NCBI GenBank assembly: GCA_049644265.1
Contig: JBARRO010000069.1
Coordinates: 1 to 23,081 of the forward strand
Direction of reading: 5' to 3'
Source of the DNA: JBARRO01 sp049644265
Lineage (GTDB): Bacteria > Bacteroidota > Ignavibacteria > UBA10030
Length of the DNA: 23,081 nucleotides
Part shown: positions 1 through 6,884 of the stretch, one piece after another
Layout: every line of letters starts with the position of its first letter
How positions within the stretch are numbered: position 1 is the stretch's first letter
Notes under the pieces: generated by a model
What the model was told of the DNA's origin: nothing
Databases searched by the model: none
What the model saw: only the letters and a program-made list of their open reading frames with translations
Position numbers and translations under genes: made by a program

Positions 1-1
1 A

Positions 2-112
2 GCCAGGTCAGAGCAGATGAATTCGGAGTGGATCCGATGGATGTTCATCATTACTGGAATTGGTTGTGGCTTGCGTTTCTTCACATTCTTTATACCAGGA
101 GGGAAGCAATGA
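2..112 (+). CDS. C-terminal end of an upstream membrane protein (partial)
   Basis: An open frame runs from the window edge to a TGA at 110-112. It encodes about 36 residues that end in a hydrophobic segment (WMFIITGIGCGLRFFTFFIP) and a short polar tail GGKQ. The TGA overlaps the ATG of the next gene in an ATGA arrangement, which is the same coupling seen at the next junction (501-504) and supports this frame as real. The hydrophobic tail suggests a membrane protein, perhaps part of the same operon as the HerA/VirD4-like ATPase downstream. Too little remains for a family call. The competing frame at 28-108 looks like an upstream extension of the next ORF and has no good ribosome site. Confidence 0.45.
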   Translation, partial: ARSEQMNSEWIRWMFIITGIGCGLRFFTFFIPGGKQ

Positions 113-504
113 AAAACCAAAAGCCAGATCTTCGCGAATCGAAACGGAAGGTTTTTGTATCGGACTCGGAGAGGCAGGTTCGCCTCGTCACCTCGACCGA
201 AAGGAACGAAACTCATCTGGATGAGAACTCGATACGCGAAAACTCGAGGACCAGCGTGCAATGGATGTGCGACCTGTGCGGCAGATTCGTTGCATCCTGG
301 ACTGAAATCGAAGGAGAAAGGCTTGGGTTTCCGTGCGGATGTTTGGAACGCCGAGTTAGGAAAATACTGTCCGATCAGCTCTGGCAACCTGGCAGCCACA
401 CATCGAAAGACATTAACAGGGCCGTCGAGTTAAGGAAGTATTTACGAGAAAGAAATGGTGGCGGGTTCTTTGCTCGAATCAAGAAAATATTTGGCAGGTT
501 ATGA
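109..504 (+). CDS. Small basic Cys-rich (zinc-ribbon-like) hypothetical protein
   Basis: A 131-residue protein of unknown family. The ATG at 109 was chosen because CAGGAGGGAAGC lies just upstream and the start overlaps the preceding stop; an in-frame ATG at 28 lacks such a site. The N-terminal 45 residues are highly charged and probably disordered. The middle carries a C-x2-C (CDLCGRF) followed about 20 residues later by CGC, a pattern that could bind one zinc. The C-terminal third is basic and ends in FARIKKIFGRL, a possible amphipathic helix. It overlaps the next gene by 4 bp (ATGA), so it is probably translationally coupled to the ATPase. A DNA-binding or accessory role beside the ATPase is inference from context only. 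Confidence 0.6.
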   Translation: MKNQKPDLRESKRKVFVSDSERQVRLVTSTERNETHLDENSIRENSRTSVQWMCDLCGRFVASWTEIEGERLGFPCGCLERRVRKILSDQLWQPGSHTSKDINRAVELRKYLRERNGGGFFARIKKIFGRL

Positions 505-2588
505 ATCAGAAAAAAACATCGAGCCTCGACTATCGACTAGCAAAAATTTCAAGTCTTCGCTCCGCGCTGCGTGAATTGCGCGAATTGCCGGACGCCGAAT
601 CAAAGATTGCAGCGATTCAAGCTCTCAAGCAGGAGAGAGAAAAAGACTTTGAAAGGAAGATCTCAGGACATGACATCATCCTTGGAACCACCCCAAAAGA
701 AGAGGTGCTTGTTCCCGAAGGTACTAGGGTTACGATTCCGTCGAACAGGCTAAATGGCAACCTAAGCATTATGGCCAGGATTCGCACCGGAAAGACTTTT
801 TTGCTTGCCCTGATTCTGATTCAATTGAAAAAGTTGGGGCTTAAATGGATTCTCTTTGAAAAAAAGAAATCGTTGCGGTCTCTTATCAGCTTGGCGGAAG
901 CAATTGTCGTCACTCCGTCCGATCTAAAGCACAACGCTTTTCTCCCGCCGAAAGGCGTCCCATTCAGAATCCACTTATCCAAGATATGCAGCATCTTCGC
1001 GTGGACGCAGGTGTTACTAAACGTTAGCGAACACGAGCTTTTCGGAATCGTGCTTGGAAGCCTCGAGGAGTTCCAGAAAGAACACCCAGGAAAGTACCCT
1101 GACATATTTCTTGTGAGAATAATGCTGGGCGAAGCCATCAAGAAACACGGTTATAAAGAACAACGCATAACAAACCTGATCGTCGGGCTAATGGATCGGA
1201 CAAATGCCATCTGCGCCTACCTGGCAGATGTTTATGACGATATTTTGGGAGTGGATATTTGCGATCTCTCAGAAAAAGCCAACTTGATCGTTGATTGCTC
1301 CGGTCTTCCGTCGGCGATGGTGTCTTTTTTCTGCTTTGAAATTCTTGTCCGCTTATCTCTTTACCGCTTATGGAATGGACTTACCGAGAGGAACGCTCCC
1401 CTCCTGTGGGTCGCGATGGACGAGTTTGAGGACATGATTGGCCAAATCAACGTTCAGGGAAACAGCCTTCTGATTGATCATTGGCGAACTGATCGCGAAT
1501 CCAACTTGGGAAAGGGAACCGTGACGCACACTGCTGACTTCCATCAGCGGTATGACGGGCAGGCGATAACGAACACGATCGCTTCCAATACTTTTTTCAC
1601 GATCGTTGGCCCGATGGGAAGCATGACTGAACTGGAGAAAGTCGGCAGGCGGTTGCAGTTTGACGGTCACCATTATGATTGGTTGTCGAGTGGGGAAGAA
1701 CGGCGATTCGTCCTTGCTTCGCCAGAGCATCCTCCGGTCTGTTTCAATGCAGATGAACTTGACCTGCCTGAAACATTTGATGAGACAGACCATGCCAAGA
1801 GGAAGAAGGGGCTTCTTTCAGTTTATCCGCGCGAACTAGTTCCTGCTTACAGGAAAGGGTTTGCGCTATCAGAAGTCTTCGCTAAAGATTTCAAGATCTC
1901 GAAGACCATGGAAGAGGTGAGAAACGAGGCCGCTCTTCACGGGAAACAGGATGCTCTTACTTTTCTGAAAGCTGTGAAAGAGAACCCTCTTTCGTCTTAC
2001 CTAATTATTCGCTCGGCGTTCAAAAGCTCCGAGACCGCTCAAAGGGCGAAGTCCTTATGCCTTGAGAACGGCTGGCTCGAGGAGGCCGCATTGCCGGTTG
2101 GGAAAAGTAGGCCCTCGCTCGTCTTTCACGTGACGAAATCAGGACGCGAAAAGCTCAAGTCGGAGGGAATCGCCCTGGACGGCGTCTCCCTTCATCCATT
2201 CAAGCACCATACCTTCGTCGCATACTATGCAAACTTGCTAGTCGAAAGACTTCGGGGGATGGGATTGAAAGTGAAGACGGACCAAGGAGACGGGTTGGAT
2301 ATAGTCGTCTCGGATGATAGCGACCTGGCGGGAGTGGAATTCAATTACAAAGTTCCTCCCGCCCGCGAGTTGCAGGTTGTGGAGCAAGCAATTGAACGTG
2401 GGGTGCCGAAGGCAATCGTCGTCGTGGTCAACTTTGAAGAAACGAAAAAAGGTTCGTTCAAAATGTCGAACACATCGGGAAAAATCAAAGCCTTCGAAAG
2501 GGAACTACAAACGCGCTTCGAACACATTAATCATTTAGTCAGCCTCAAGACGTTGGGAGAAATTCAGAAGTGGAACCCATTGATTTGA
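501..2588 (+). CDS. HerA/VirD4-type P-loop ATPase with winged-helix and nuclease-like C-terminus
   Basis: A 695-residue ATPase resembling the HerA/FtsK/VirD4 coupling-protein superfamily, which pumps DNA or protein during conjugation or DNA processing. Residues 1-50 are helical and charged. The Walker A region at 91-99 reads MARIRTGKT: the GKT is intact but the leading glycine is alanine. Walker B is LLWVAMDEFE at 301-310 (D307, E308). Residues 340-420 hold the sensor-like THTADFHQR and the 'SNTFFTIVGP...WLSSGEERRFVLA' layout typical of the superfamily. Residues 490-560 look like a winged helix. Residues 570-650 contain D600, E613 and K617 (LDIVV, then GVEFNYK), like the restriction-nuclease fold appended to many HerA-like proteins. 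It overlaps both neighbours and shares an operon with two Cys-rich proteins. Coupling protein of a mobile element is the best guess; activity is unproven. Confidence 0.72.
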   Translation: MNQKKTSSLDYRLAKISSLRSALRELRELPDAESKIAAIQALKQEREKDFERKISGHDIILGTTPKEEVLVPEGTRVTIPSNRLNGNLSIMARIRTGKTFLLALILIQLKKLGLKWILFEKKKSLRSLISLAEAIVVTPSDLKHNAFLPPKGVPFRIHLSKICSIFAWTQVLLNVSEHELFGIVLGSLEEFQKEHPGKYPDIFLVRIMLGEAIKKHGYKEQRITNLIVGLMDRTNAICAYLADVYDDILGVDICDLSEKANLIVDCSGLPSAMVSFFCFEILVRLSLYRLWNGLTERNAPLLWVAMDEFEDMIGQINVQGNSLLIDHWRTDRESNLGKGTVTHTADFHQRYDGQAITNTIASNTFFTIVGPMGSMTELEKVGRRLQFDGHHYDWLSSGEERRFVLASPEHPPVCFNADELDLPETFDETDHAKRKKGLLSVYPRELVPAYRKGFALSEVFAKDFKISKTMEEVRNEAALHGKQDALTFLKAVKENPLSSYLIIRSAFKSSETAQRAKSLCLENGWLEEAALPVGKSRPSLVFHVTKSGREKLKSEGIALDGVSLHPFKHHTFVAYYANLLVERLRGMGLKVKTDQGDGLDIVVSDDSDLAGVEFNYKVPPARELQVVEQAIERGVPKAIVVVVNFEETKKGSFKMSNTSGKIKAFERELQTRFEHINHLVSLKTLGEIQKWNPLI

Positions 2589-3196
2589 ACAAAGAACTGT
2601 TTCCAGACTGCCGTCCAATTGACATTCCTGCTTATCAGCCAGTCGGGTCGGTTCCTCAAACAGAACAGCCAGCACAGAGCGAAGGAGAACCGGGTCCAGA
2701 AATTCCCTCTTCCCGGGGTGATAGTCCATCAACCAAGCCGATTGATGATTCTTGGGTTCTTGATTACGGAGAACCCAGCAAACGCACAGAACTGCCTTAT
2801 CCCGAAAAGGAACAACAGGCGCGCCTTCAACCATATAATCCCATGGCGCACCGGCCAAGCAGATTCAGACCAAGCTCGGTCTCGATGCCGAGAATTATTC
2901 GCAGAGACCACAAGGGGAGGATCATTAACCCTGAACGGTGCGGAGAGTGTGGCAGGGGTGAAGGAAATAACGGGCTGATAGTGCACAAGGACGGATGTCC
3001 CCAGGTTGATACTTGTCCGCTGTGCAGCTTCAAGATTGACTTTAGTGATGGAAAATGCAAGAACCCTACTTGTGTGCGATACGACGAAGTAATAAATCAA
3101 TTCCAATTCGAGGAATCTCAGCGCAGGGCTGAAGAGGCTAACGTGGACGTGATGAAAGAGTGGGAAGAAGAATTGCGACGGTTAGCAGATTCATAA
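2570..3196 (+). CDS. Proline-rich protein with C-terminal zinc ribbons, hypothetical
   Basis: A 208-residue protein starting at GTG 2570, inside the last codons of the ATPase gene; GGGAG lies about 10 nt upstream and no later start fits better. Residues 1-110 are rich in Pro, Ser and Glu and look disordered. Residues 124-168 carry seven cysteines in the order C124-x2-C127, C143, C149-x2-C152, C163, C168, which suggests two zinc ribbons. The last 35 residues are strongly charged and probably helical. No catalytic motif is visible. The 19-bp overlap implies translational coupling, so it may be a partner or adaptor of the ATPase. I do not recognise the family. Confidence 0.62.
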   Translation: MEPIDLNKELFPDCRPIDIPAYQPVGSVPQTEQPAQSEGEPGPEIPSSRGDSPSTKPIDDSWVLDYGEPSKRTELPYPEKEQQARLQPYNPMAHRPSRFRPSSVSMPRIIRRDHKGRIINPERCGECGRGEGNNGLIVHKDGCPQVDTCPLCSFKIDFSDGKCKNPTCVRYDEVINQFQFEESQRRAEEANVDVMKEWEEELRRLADS

Positions 3197-3230
3197 TTAC
3201 GGACATGAAATAGAAAGAAGGAGAAGAACC

Positions 3231-4070
3231 ATGAAGATCGTCAATGCAGTAACTACGCTGGCTGTGGCCTGTTTTGCCGTGTACGGGTGCAACGAAGCGA
3301 ATCCTGAGCGCAAAAAAGAAGCACGTGCGACGGAATCAAGGATAAAAGAGGTAAACGTTGAAATCACGCGATCCGGCAGCTACGTCATAAAATGTTGGTC
3401 AGACGAAATGGGAATCACGGGTGGATTTGAAGTTTTCAAAGACGGAAAGAGGATATTCTCTGGAGAACCGATTCCACATCGCGTCGAAAAAATAGACGGA
3501 CATGGCGCAAGGGACATCAACGGTGACGCGATTCCTGATGTGGTCGTTGAAAGTTACTCTGGAGGAGCCCACTGCTGTTTCACGACATTCGTTTTCGCGC
3601 TGGGAGATGAGTTCCAGAAAGTGGCAGAGTTTGACGGTGAAAACACCCCGGTAGGATTCAAGGACTGTGACGGAGACGGCATTTATGAGGTCACCCTTGC
3701 AGACTGGACTTTTCAATACTGGAAAACCAGTTTTGCCGACTCGCCGGCAGAGGAGGTGATTCTTAGATACAAAGGCGGAGACTACGTTGTTGCGAAGGAT
3801 CTAATGAGAAAGGAGCCGCCTTCACAAGTGGAATTTGAAGAGAATGTCAGAGATGTGAGAAAGGGCTTCTTCCGTCGCGAGGTTCCAAGCTCTCTCTGGA
3901 CACACATGCTAGATCTTATCTACACCGGGAACGGAGACTTGGCCTGGAAGTTTTTTAATGAATGTTGGCCTGCGGGAAGGACAGGCAAAGAACGTTTTCT
4001 AAAGGAGTTCAAAGAGCAACTAGGCAGGAGCCGGTATTCATCAGAGATAAGGTCTCTGAACGGTTGGTGA
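3231..4070 (+). CDS. Predicted lipoprotein with FG-GAP/VCBS-type calcium-binding repeats
   Basis: A 279-residue secreted protein with a good ribosome site (GAAGGAG) before the ATG. Residues 1-19 form a signal peptide with a hydrophobic core, ending at VYG-C20, a plausible though not ideal lipobox, so it is probably anchored in a membrane. Two Asp-rich loops, DINGDAIPDVVV (95-106) and DCDGDGIYEVTL (145-156), match the calcium-binding loops of FG-GAP/VCBS repeats. Between them lies GGAHCCF (111-117), which may form a disulfide. The C-terminal 100 residues are helical and charged. It sits 34 bp after the zinc-ribbon gene and just before the recombinases, so it may be cargo of the integrated element. 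No enzymatic role can be assigned. Confidence 0.65.
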   Translation: MKIVNAVTTLAVACFAVYGCNEANPERKKEARATESRIKEVNVEITRSGSYVIKCWSDEMGITGGFEVFKDGKRIFSGEPIPHRVEKIDGHGARDINGDAIPDVVVESYSGGAHCCFTTFVFALGDEFQKVAEFDGENTPVGFKDCDGDGIYEVTLADWTFQYWKTSFADSPAEEVILRYKGGDYVVAKDLMRKEPPSQVEFEENVRDVRKGFFRREVPSSLWTHMLDLIYTGNGDLAWKFFNECWPAGRTGKERFLKEFKEQLGRSRYSSEIRSLNGW

Positions 4071-4121
4071 GGCCAACCATGTGTCTAAGATTGGCAAACA
4101 TTCAAAGTAGTTGAGCACCCA

Positions 4122-5120
4122 ATGGCCTCTATATTCAAACGCAACAATGGAGTTTGGTATGTCGCGTACAAGGAAGGACGGCGACGCAGGTGGATTTCAA
4201 CCGGAACCCGCTGCCTTCGAGGGGCAAAGAAGATGCTCGAAAGAGACCATCGTTTCTTCTTGAGGCCTAGCGTAATGACGATCGAAAGATTTGCGCGTGA
4301 GTTCCTCGAGATCCTTGACGGAGCGCTCTCTCGAGGGACCCTGTATCTGTATTCGATATGTTTTAGACATTTCATTACATGCGTTGGTGACAAGCCCTTG
4401 AAGTTGGTGCGAACATTGGATGTCGAGAGATTCAAAGCCGACAGGTTGAAAAACGTCTCTGCAGTTCGCGTGAACATCGAGTTTCGCACCCTCAAGGCGG
4501 CGTTCAGCAGGGCAGTAAAATGGGGTCTTATCGATGTGAATCCGTTCGCTTCTTCCTCACAAGTCAAGGTCCCTTTTTCCGAACCCTCCTATCTTTCCAG
4601 AGAAGATTTCGCTCTGATCTTGGGCTCAACAATTGAAGAGAAATTTCGCGAGATCCTGATTTTTGCGGTCTTGACGATGATGCGGCTTGGCGAGATATTG
4701 TCGCTCGAGTGGGCGGACGTCGATATGGAGCGGCAACTAATTCACGTGCGGAACAAGATGGCGTTCGTGGTGAAGGGGGGAAAACCCAGGACGATTCCAA
4801 TGTCCAAGAGAGTCCACGACGTCTTATCGGCGAGAGAGAACCGAGAAGGCCTAGTTTTTGCAACACCTGATGGAAGTCAGCGCTCGACGCGTTCCATATC
4901 AAGACGATTTAAGCGCCTAGTCCGAACGTCCGGCATTTCAGAAAAAATCCACTTTCACTCTCTTCGTCACACTGGGGCAAGTTGGCTTGCCCAGATGGGC
5001 GTGCCCCTCTTCGAGATTCAGAAAATCCTCGGTCATTCCTCTCCTTTGGTCACACAGATCTATTCTCATCTTGCGGACGAAAACCTCAAACGCGCAGTGG
5101 AGAAGATTAACTGGAACTGA
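4122..5120 (+). CDS. Tyrosine recombinase (phage-type integrase), first copy
   Basis: A 332-residue site-specific recombinase that breaks and rejoins DNA through a phosphotyrosine. The N-terminus (FKRNNGVWYV ... RWISTGT) is a short arm-binding-like beta domain; a core-binding SAM-like domain covers about 50-145. The catalytic residues are present: R188 (MMRLGEIL), K218 (VVKGGKPRTIP), H279-x2-R282 (HSLRH), H305 (LGHSS) and Y314 (TQIYSHL). The usual TGMR is TMMR here. It ends 8 bp from the end of a convergent relative (5129-6142) with the same domain layout and a shared RWISTG motif. No strong ribosome site precedes the ATG at 4122, but the N-terminus aligns with the relative, so the start is likely right. 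It probably belongs to the tRNA-Glu element or to a second element nested in it. Confidence 0.9.
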   Translation: MASIFKRNNGVWYVAYKEGRRRRWISTGTRCLRGAKKMLERDHRFFLRPSVMTIERFAREFLEILDGALSRGTLYLYSICFRHFITCVGDKPLKLVRTLDVERFKADRLKNVSAVRVNIEFRTLKAAFSRAVKWGLIDVNPFASSSQVKVPFSEPSYLSREDFALILGSTIEEKFREILIFAVLTMMRLGEILSLEWADVDMERQLIHVRNKMAFVVKGGKPRTIPMSKRVHDVLSARENREGLVFATPDGSQRSTRSISRRFKRLVRTSGISEKIHFHSLRHTGASWLAQMGVPLFEIQKILGHSSPLVTQIYSHLADENLKRAVEKINWN

Positions 5121-5128
5121 CAAACGTT

Positions 5129-6142
5129 TCAGTCAAGATCGATTTTGAGCCTTTCCACGGTCTTTTGTAGTTGCTCTGATGCAAGATGGCTGTAGATTTC
5201 GGTTGTCTTAACGGATGAATGGCCAAGCAACTTCTGGACTTCGTAAATCGATGCACCGTCCTGAATCAGCCAGGTTGCGAAGCTGTGCCTGAGGCTATGG
5301 AGATGGAGCCGGTCGTCCAGGTTCAGCTTCCTGACATATCGTTTGAACAGCCTAGTAGCCCGCCTTTCCGGAATTCTTCTTGCCTTTAGGTTGAACACGT
5401 ATTCGGAGCATCGTCTGTTAGAGAGGTCTTGAAAAACCGCAAGAGCCAGGCGATTAAGCGGGATGATCCTTTTCTTTCCTGCCTTCGTTCTGAAGTTGCC
5501 GCGTGATTGGACGGTCACAAGATGTCTCTGGATATCTACATCGGTCCACTGGAGATTGAGCATTTCCCCCCTCCTCATTCCGGTAAATCCGCCGACTACG
5601 ACCAAGTCTCTTAACCAGTTCTCTTTCACCGCCTGAATGAACGACCTAAAATCTGAGAGAGAGAAATATATTGGGGCTCTTTCATCAATCCTGCAAAGAC
5701 GGACGCCTCTGAAAGAATTGGTTTCAACTAACTTCCACCTCACTGCGACATTGAATGCTGCCCTTAGGGTTCGAAGCTCAATGTTCAAAGTTACTGGCGA
5801 GACTTCATTCAATCGTCTTGACTTGAATGAGTCGGTCAATCTCTCCTGTACCGCACTTAGAGGAATGTCCCCAACGTGGCGTTGGAAAGCATTAAGTGCT
5901 CTCCGGTAGATGCCCGCGGTCTCGGCTGCGAATGTCTGGGCCGCGAAGGTCATAAGCTGTTCGGCGAAATTGCTCAGCCTAATGTCCGACTTCGCCTGAG
6001 GTCGTTCCCTTTTTAGACCGACGAGCTTCTTAAGGGCATTGGATTTGATCCTTTCGCCCGTGCTGATCCAGCGGCGGTGGCCGTTTTGGTCGATCTGGAC
6101 GTAGTAGAAGATTCCGTTGGAGCGTTTGAATAAGGTAGGCAT
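5129..6142 (-). CDS. Tyrosine recombinase (integrase) adjacent to its tRNA-Glu target
   Basis: A 337-residue tyrosine recombinase. The start at 6142 was chosen because GGAGGTG lies 6 nt upstream and because MPTLFKRSNG then aligns with the N-terminus of the convergent relative; a longer frame to 6205 adds an unlikely hydrophobic stretch. Catalytic residues are R190 (TGMRRGEML), K220 (FRTKAGKKR), H282-x2-R285 (HSLRH), H308 (LGHSS) and Y317 (TEIYSHL), so it should be active. The gene begins 80 bp beyond the 3' end of tRNA-Glu and reads in the same direction. That is the classic place for an integrase that uses the tRNA 3' end as its attachment site. Copies of GTGTTAGC in the leader may be its binding sites or an operator. 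Confidence 0.92.
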   Translation of the reverse strand: MPTLFKRSNGIFYYVQIDQNGHRRWISTGERIKSNALKKLVGLKRERPQAKSDIRLSNFAEQLMTFAAQTFAAETAGIYRRALNAFQRHVGDIPLSAVQERLTDSFKSRRLNEVSPVTLNIELRTLRAAFNVAVRWKLVETNSFRGVRLCRIDERAPIYFSLSDFRSFIQAVKENWLRDLVVVGGFTGMRRGEMLNLQWTDVDIQRHLVTVQSRGNFRTKAGKKRIIPLNRLALAVFQDLSNRRCSEYVFNLKARRIPERRATRLFKRYVRKLNLDDRLHLHSLRHSFATWLIQDGASIYEVQKLLGHSSVKTTEIYSHLASEQLQKTVERLKIDLD

Positions 6143-6143
6143 C

Positions 6144-6193
6144 GCTAACACCTCCGCCTTCGATGTGAAAAGTGTTAGCAGAAGTGTTAGCAG
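6144..6193. repeat. Three GTGTTAGC motifs between the integrase start and tRNA-Glu
   Basis: GTGTTAGC occurs at 6172-6179 and 6184-6191 on the plus strand and inverted at 6144-6151. The two direct copies lie in a perfect tandem 12-mer (AAGTGTTAGCAG at 6170-6181 and 6182-6193). The inverted copy overlaps the integrase start region and its ribosome site. Candidate roles are arm-type integrase or excisionase binding sites, or an operator for int. The role is inference; the repeats themselves are exact. Confidence 0.7.
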
Positions 6194-6205
6194 CAGGAAC
6201 TGCAA

Positions 6206-6240
6206 TCCTTGTAAGTCCTTGTGCCCCCAACCAGATTCGA
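6206..6240. other. Inferred attachment-site junction at the tRNA-Glu 3' end
   Basis: The 3' half of tRNA-Glu directly abuts an integrase-bearing segment, so the attachment core probably lies in the T-arm/acceptor part of the tRNA and its flank. A 7-bp direct repeat TCCTTGT (6206-6212 and 6216-6222) ends at the tRNA 3' nucleotide. I found no second copy of the tRNA 3' end elsewhere in the window, so the other att site must lie left of position 1 if this is right. Confidence 0.35.
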
Positions 6241-6294
6241 ACTGGTGTTACAGGCTTGAAAAGCCCGTGTCCTAGGCCTCTAGACGATGGGGGC
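6222..6294 (-). tRNA. tRNA-Glu (TTC)
   Basis: On the minus strand the 7-bp acceptor stem GCCCCCA/TGGGGGC, a D-arm, the anticodon stem CGGGC/GCCTG (one G-T pair) with loop TTTTCAA (anticodon TTC), and T-stem ACCAG/CTGGT with loop TTCGAAT all form. The CCA tail is not encoded; A73 is followed by CAAGGA. It is the second tRNA of a minus-strand pair, after tRNA-His, with an S23-family ORF between. Its 3' end abuts the integrated element. Confidence 0.96.
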
Positions 6295-6298
6295 GTAA

Positions 6299-6335
6299 CA
6301 ATGGAAAAATGTGGAAATGAAAAATGGAAAAACTG
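6299..6335 (+). repeat. Left arm of inverted repeat flanking the S23-family ORF
   Basis: A 37-bp GGAAAA-rich segment starting CAATGGAAAAATGTGG. It is the inverted partner of 6842-6879 with 31 of 37 positions matching. It starts 4 nt from the 5' end of tRNA-Glu. In a minus-strand transcript three of the six mismatches become G-U pairs, so the arms could form a nearly continuous RNA duplex that closes off the S23 ORF. Confidence 0.8.
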
Positions 6336-6372
6336 TTAAAAAAAAGAACCTTGGAAGGATATCCACTGCAAT

Positions 6373-6407
6373 CAATGGAAAGATGTGGAAATGAAAAATG
6401 GAAAAAC
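6373..6407 (+). repeat. Second, direct copy of the left arm
   Basis: A 35-bp segment identical to 6299-6333 except for one A-to-G change. It could also pair with the right arm at 6842-6879, giving an alternative, shorter hairpin around the S23-family gene. Confidence 0.8.
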
Positions 6408-6447
6408 CTACCAAAACAACTTTAGAGGATAGCCGCGGAAGGAATGA

Positions 6448-6810
6448 CTACCTCTTAAGATTTTTCCTTGCTGTCATTTCCGAGGCTGTGAAGATTGCGG
6501 TGAGTTCTCTCGCCTCCTGCATGAGCCTCATGAAGACATCCTCTCCAATCTTCTTCGAACCATGAAGCAAATCCAACCAGTACTGACACTCGTCGGCCTC
6601 TTCCTGAACAGTGTGCATCTTTGCGATGAACTCCGCAGCCGACCGTCCGCGACATGCTGCGCGATAATTTGCTCCGATCGAAGTCCCAGCCCTGAGTATC
6701 TGCTTCCCGAGCACTCCATTCGATATTTCTCTAGGCAAAACGTCGACGAGGCGAATGATCTCGAGAGCAAAATTCTTCGTTCTCTCGTTTAGCTCCTTCG
6801 ATTCCCCCAT
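6448..6810 (-). CDS. Four-helix-bundle protein, 23S rRNA intervening-sequence (S23) family
   Basis: A 120-residue, all-helical protein with the signature of the S23/IVS four-helix-bundle family (TIGR02436-like): LRAGTSIGANYRAACRGR, then SAAEFIAKM and EEADECQYWLDLL in residues 39-82. The ribosome site GGAGGGGG precedes the ATG at 6810. Members of this family are encoded inside intervening sequences of bacterial 23S rRNA, and a relative (Avd) works in diversity-generating retroelements; their biochemical role is poorly known and is probably nucleic-acid binding. Here the gene lies between tRNA-His and tRNA-Glu on the same strand, framed by inverted repeats (6299-6335 and 6842-6879), so it may be an IVS-like unit inserted in a tRNA transcript. 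No rRNA sequence is nearby. Confidence 0.93.
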   Translation of the reverse strand: MGESKELNERTKNFALEIIRLVDVLPREISNGVLGKQILRAGTSIGANYRAACRGRSAAEFIAKMHTVQEEADECQYWLDLLHGSKKIGEDVFMRLMQEARELTAIFTASEMTARKNLKR

Positions 6811-6841
6811 TTCCCCCTCCTAAGTTCAATTACCAGATCCT

Positions 6842-6879
6842 CCAGTTTTCCAATTTTCCACTTCCCCAATTTTCCATTG
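6842..6879 (-). repeat. Right arm of inverted repeat flanking the S23-family ORF
   Basis: Read on the minus strand it begins CAATGGAAAATTGGGG and is the counterpart of 6299-6335. Only 5 nt separate it from the 3' end of tRNA-His, so the two arms fill almost the whole spacer ends between the tRNAs. Confidence 0.8.
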
Positions 6880-6884
6880 TTTAG

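Noticed and set aside
1..4070. Second copy of the tRNA-Glu 3' end (left att site) inside the window
   Set aside because: I scanned by eye for the GCCCCCAACCAG/ATTCGA segment and found none; a computed search beyond the left edge is needed.
6143..6205. Hydrophobic N-terminal extension of the right-hand integrase
   Set aside because: It is translated repeat DNA; the start at 6142 has a strong GGAGG site and aligns with the other recombinase.
6299..6879. CRISPR-like or insertion-sequence reading of the GGAAAA repeats
   Set aside because: Only three copies, in both orientations, with no regular spacers and no transposase; an S23-linked inverted repeat explains them better.
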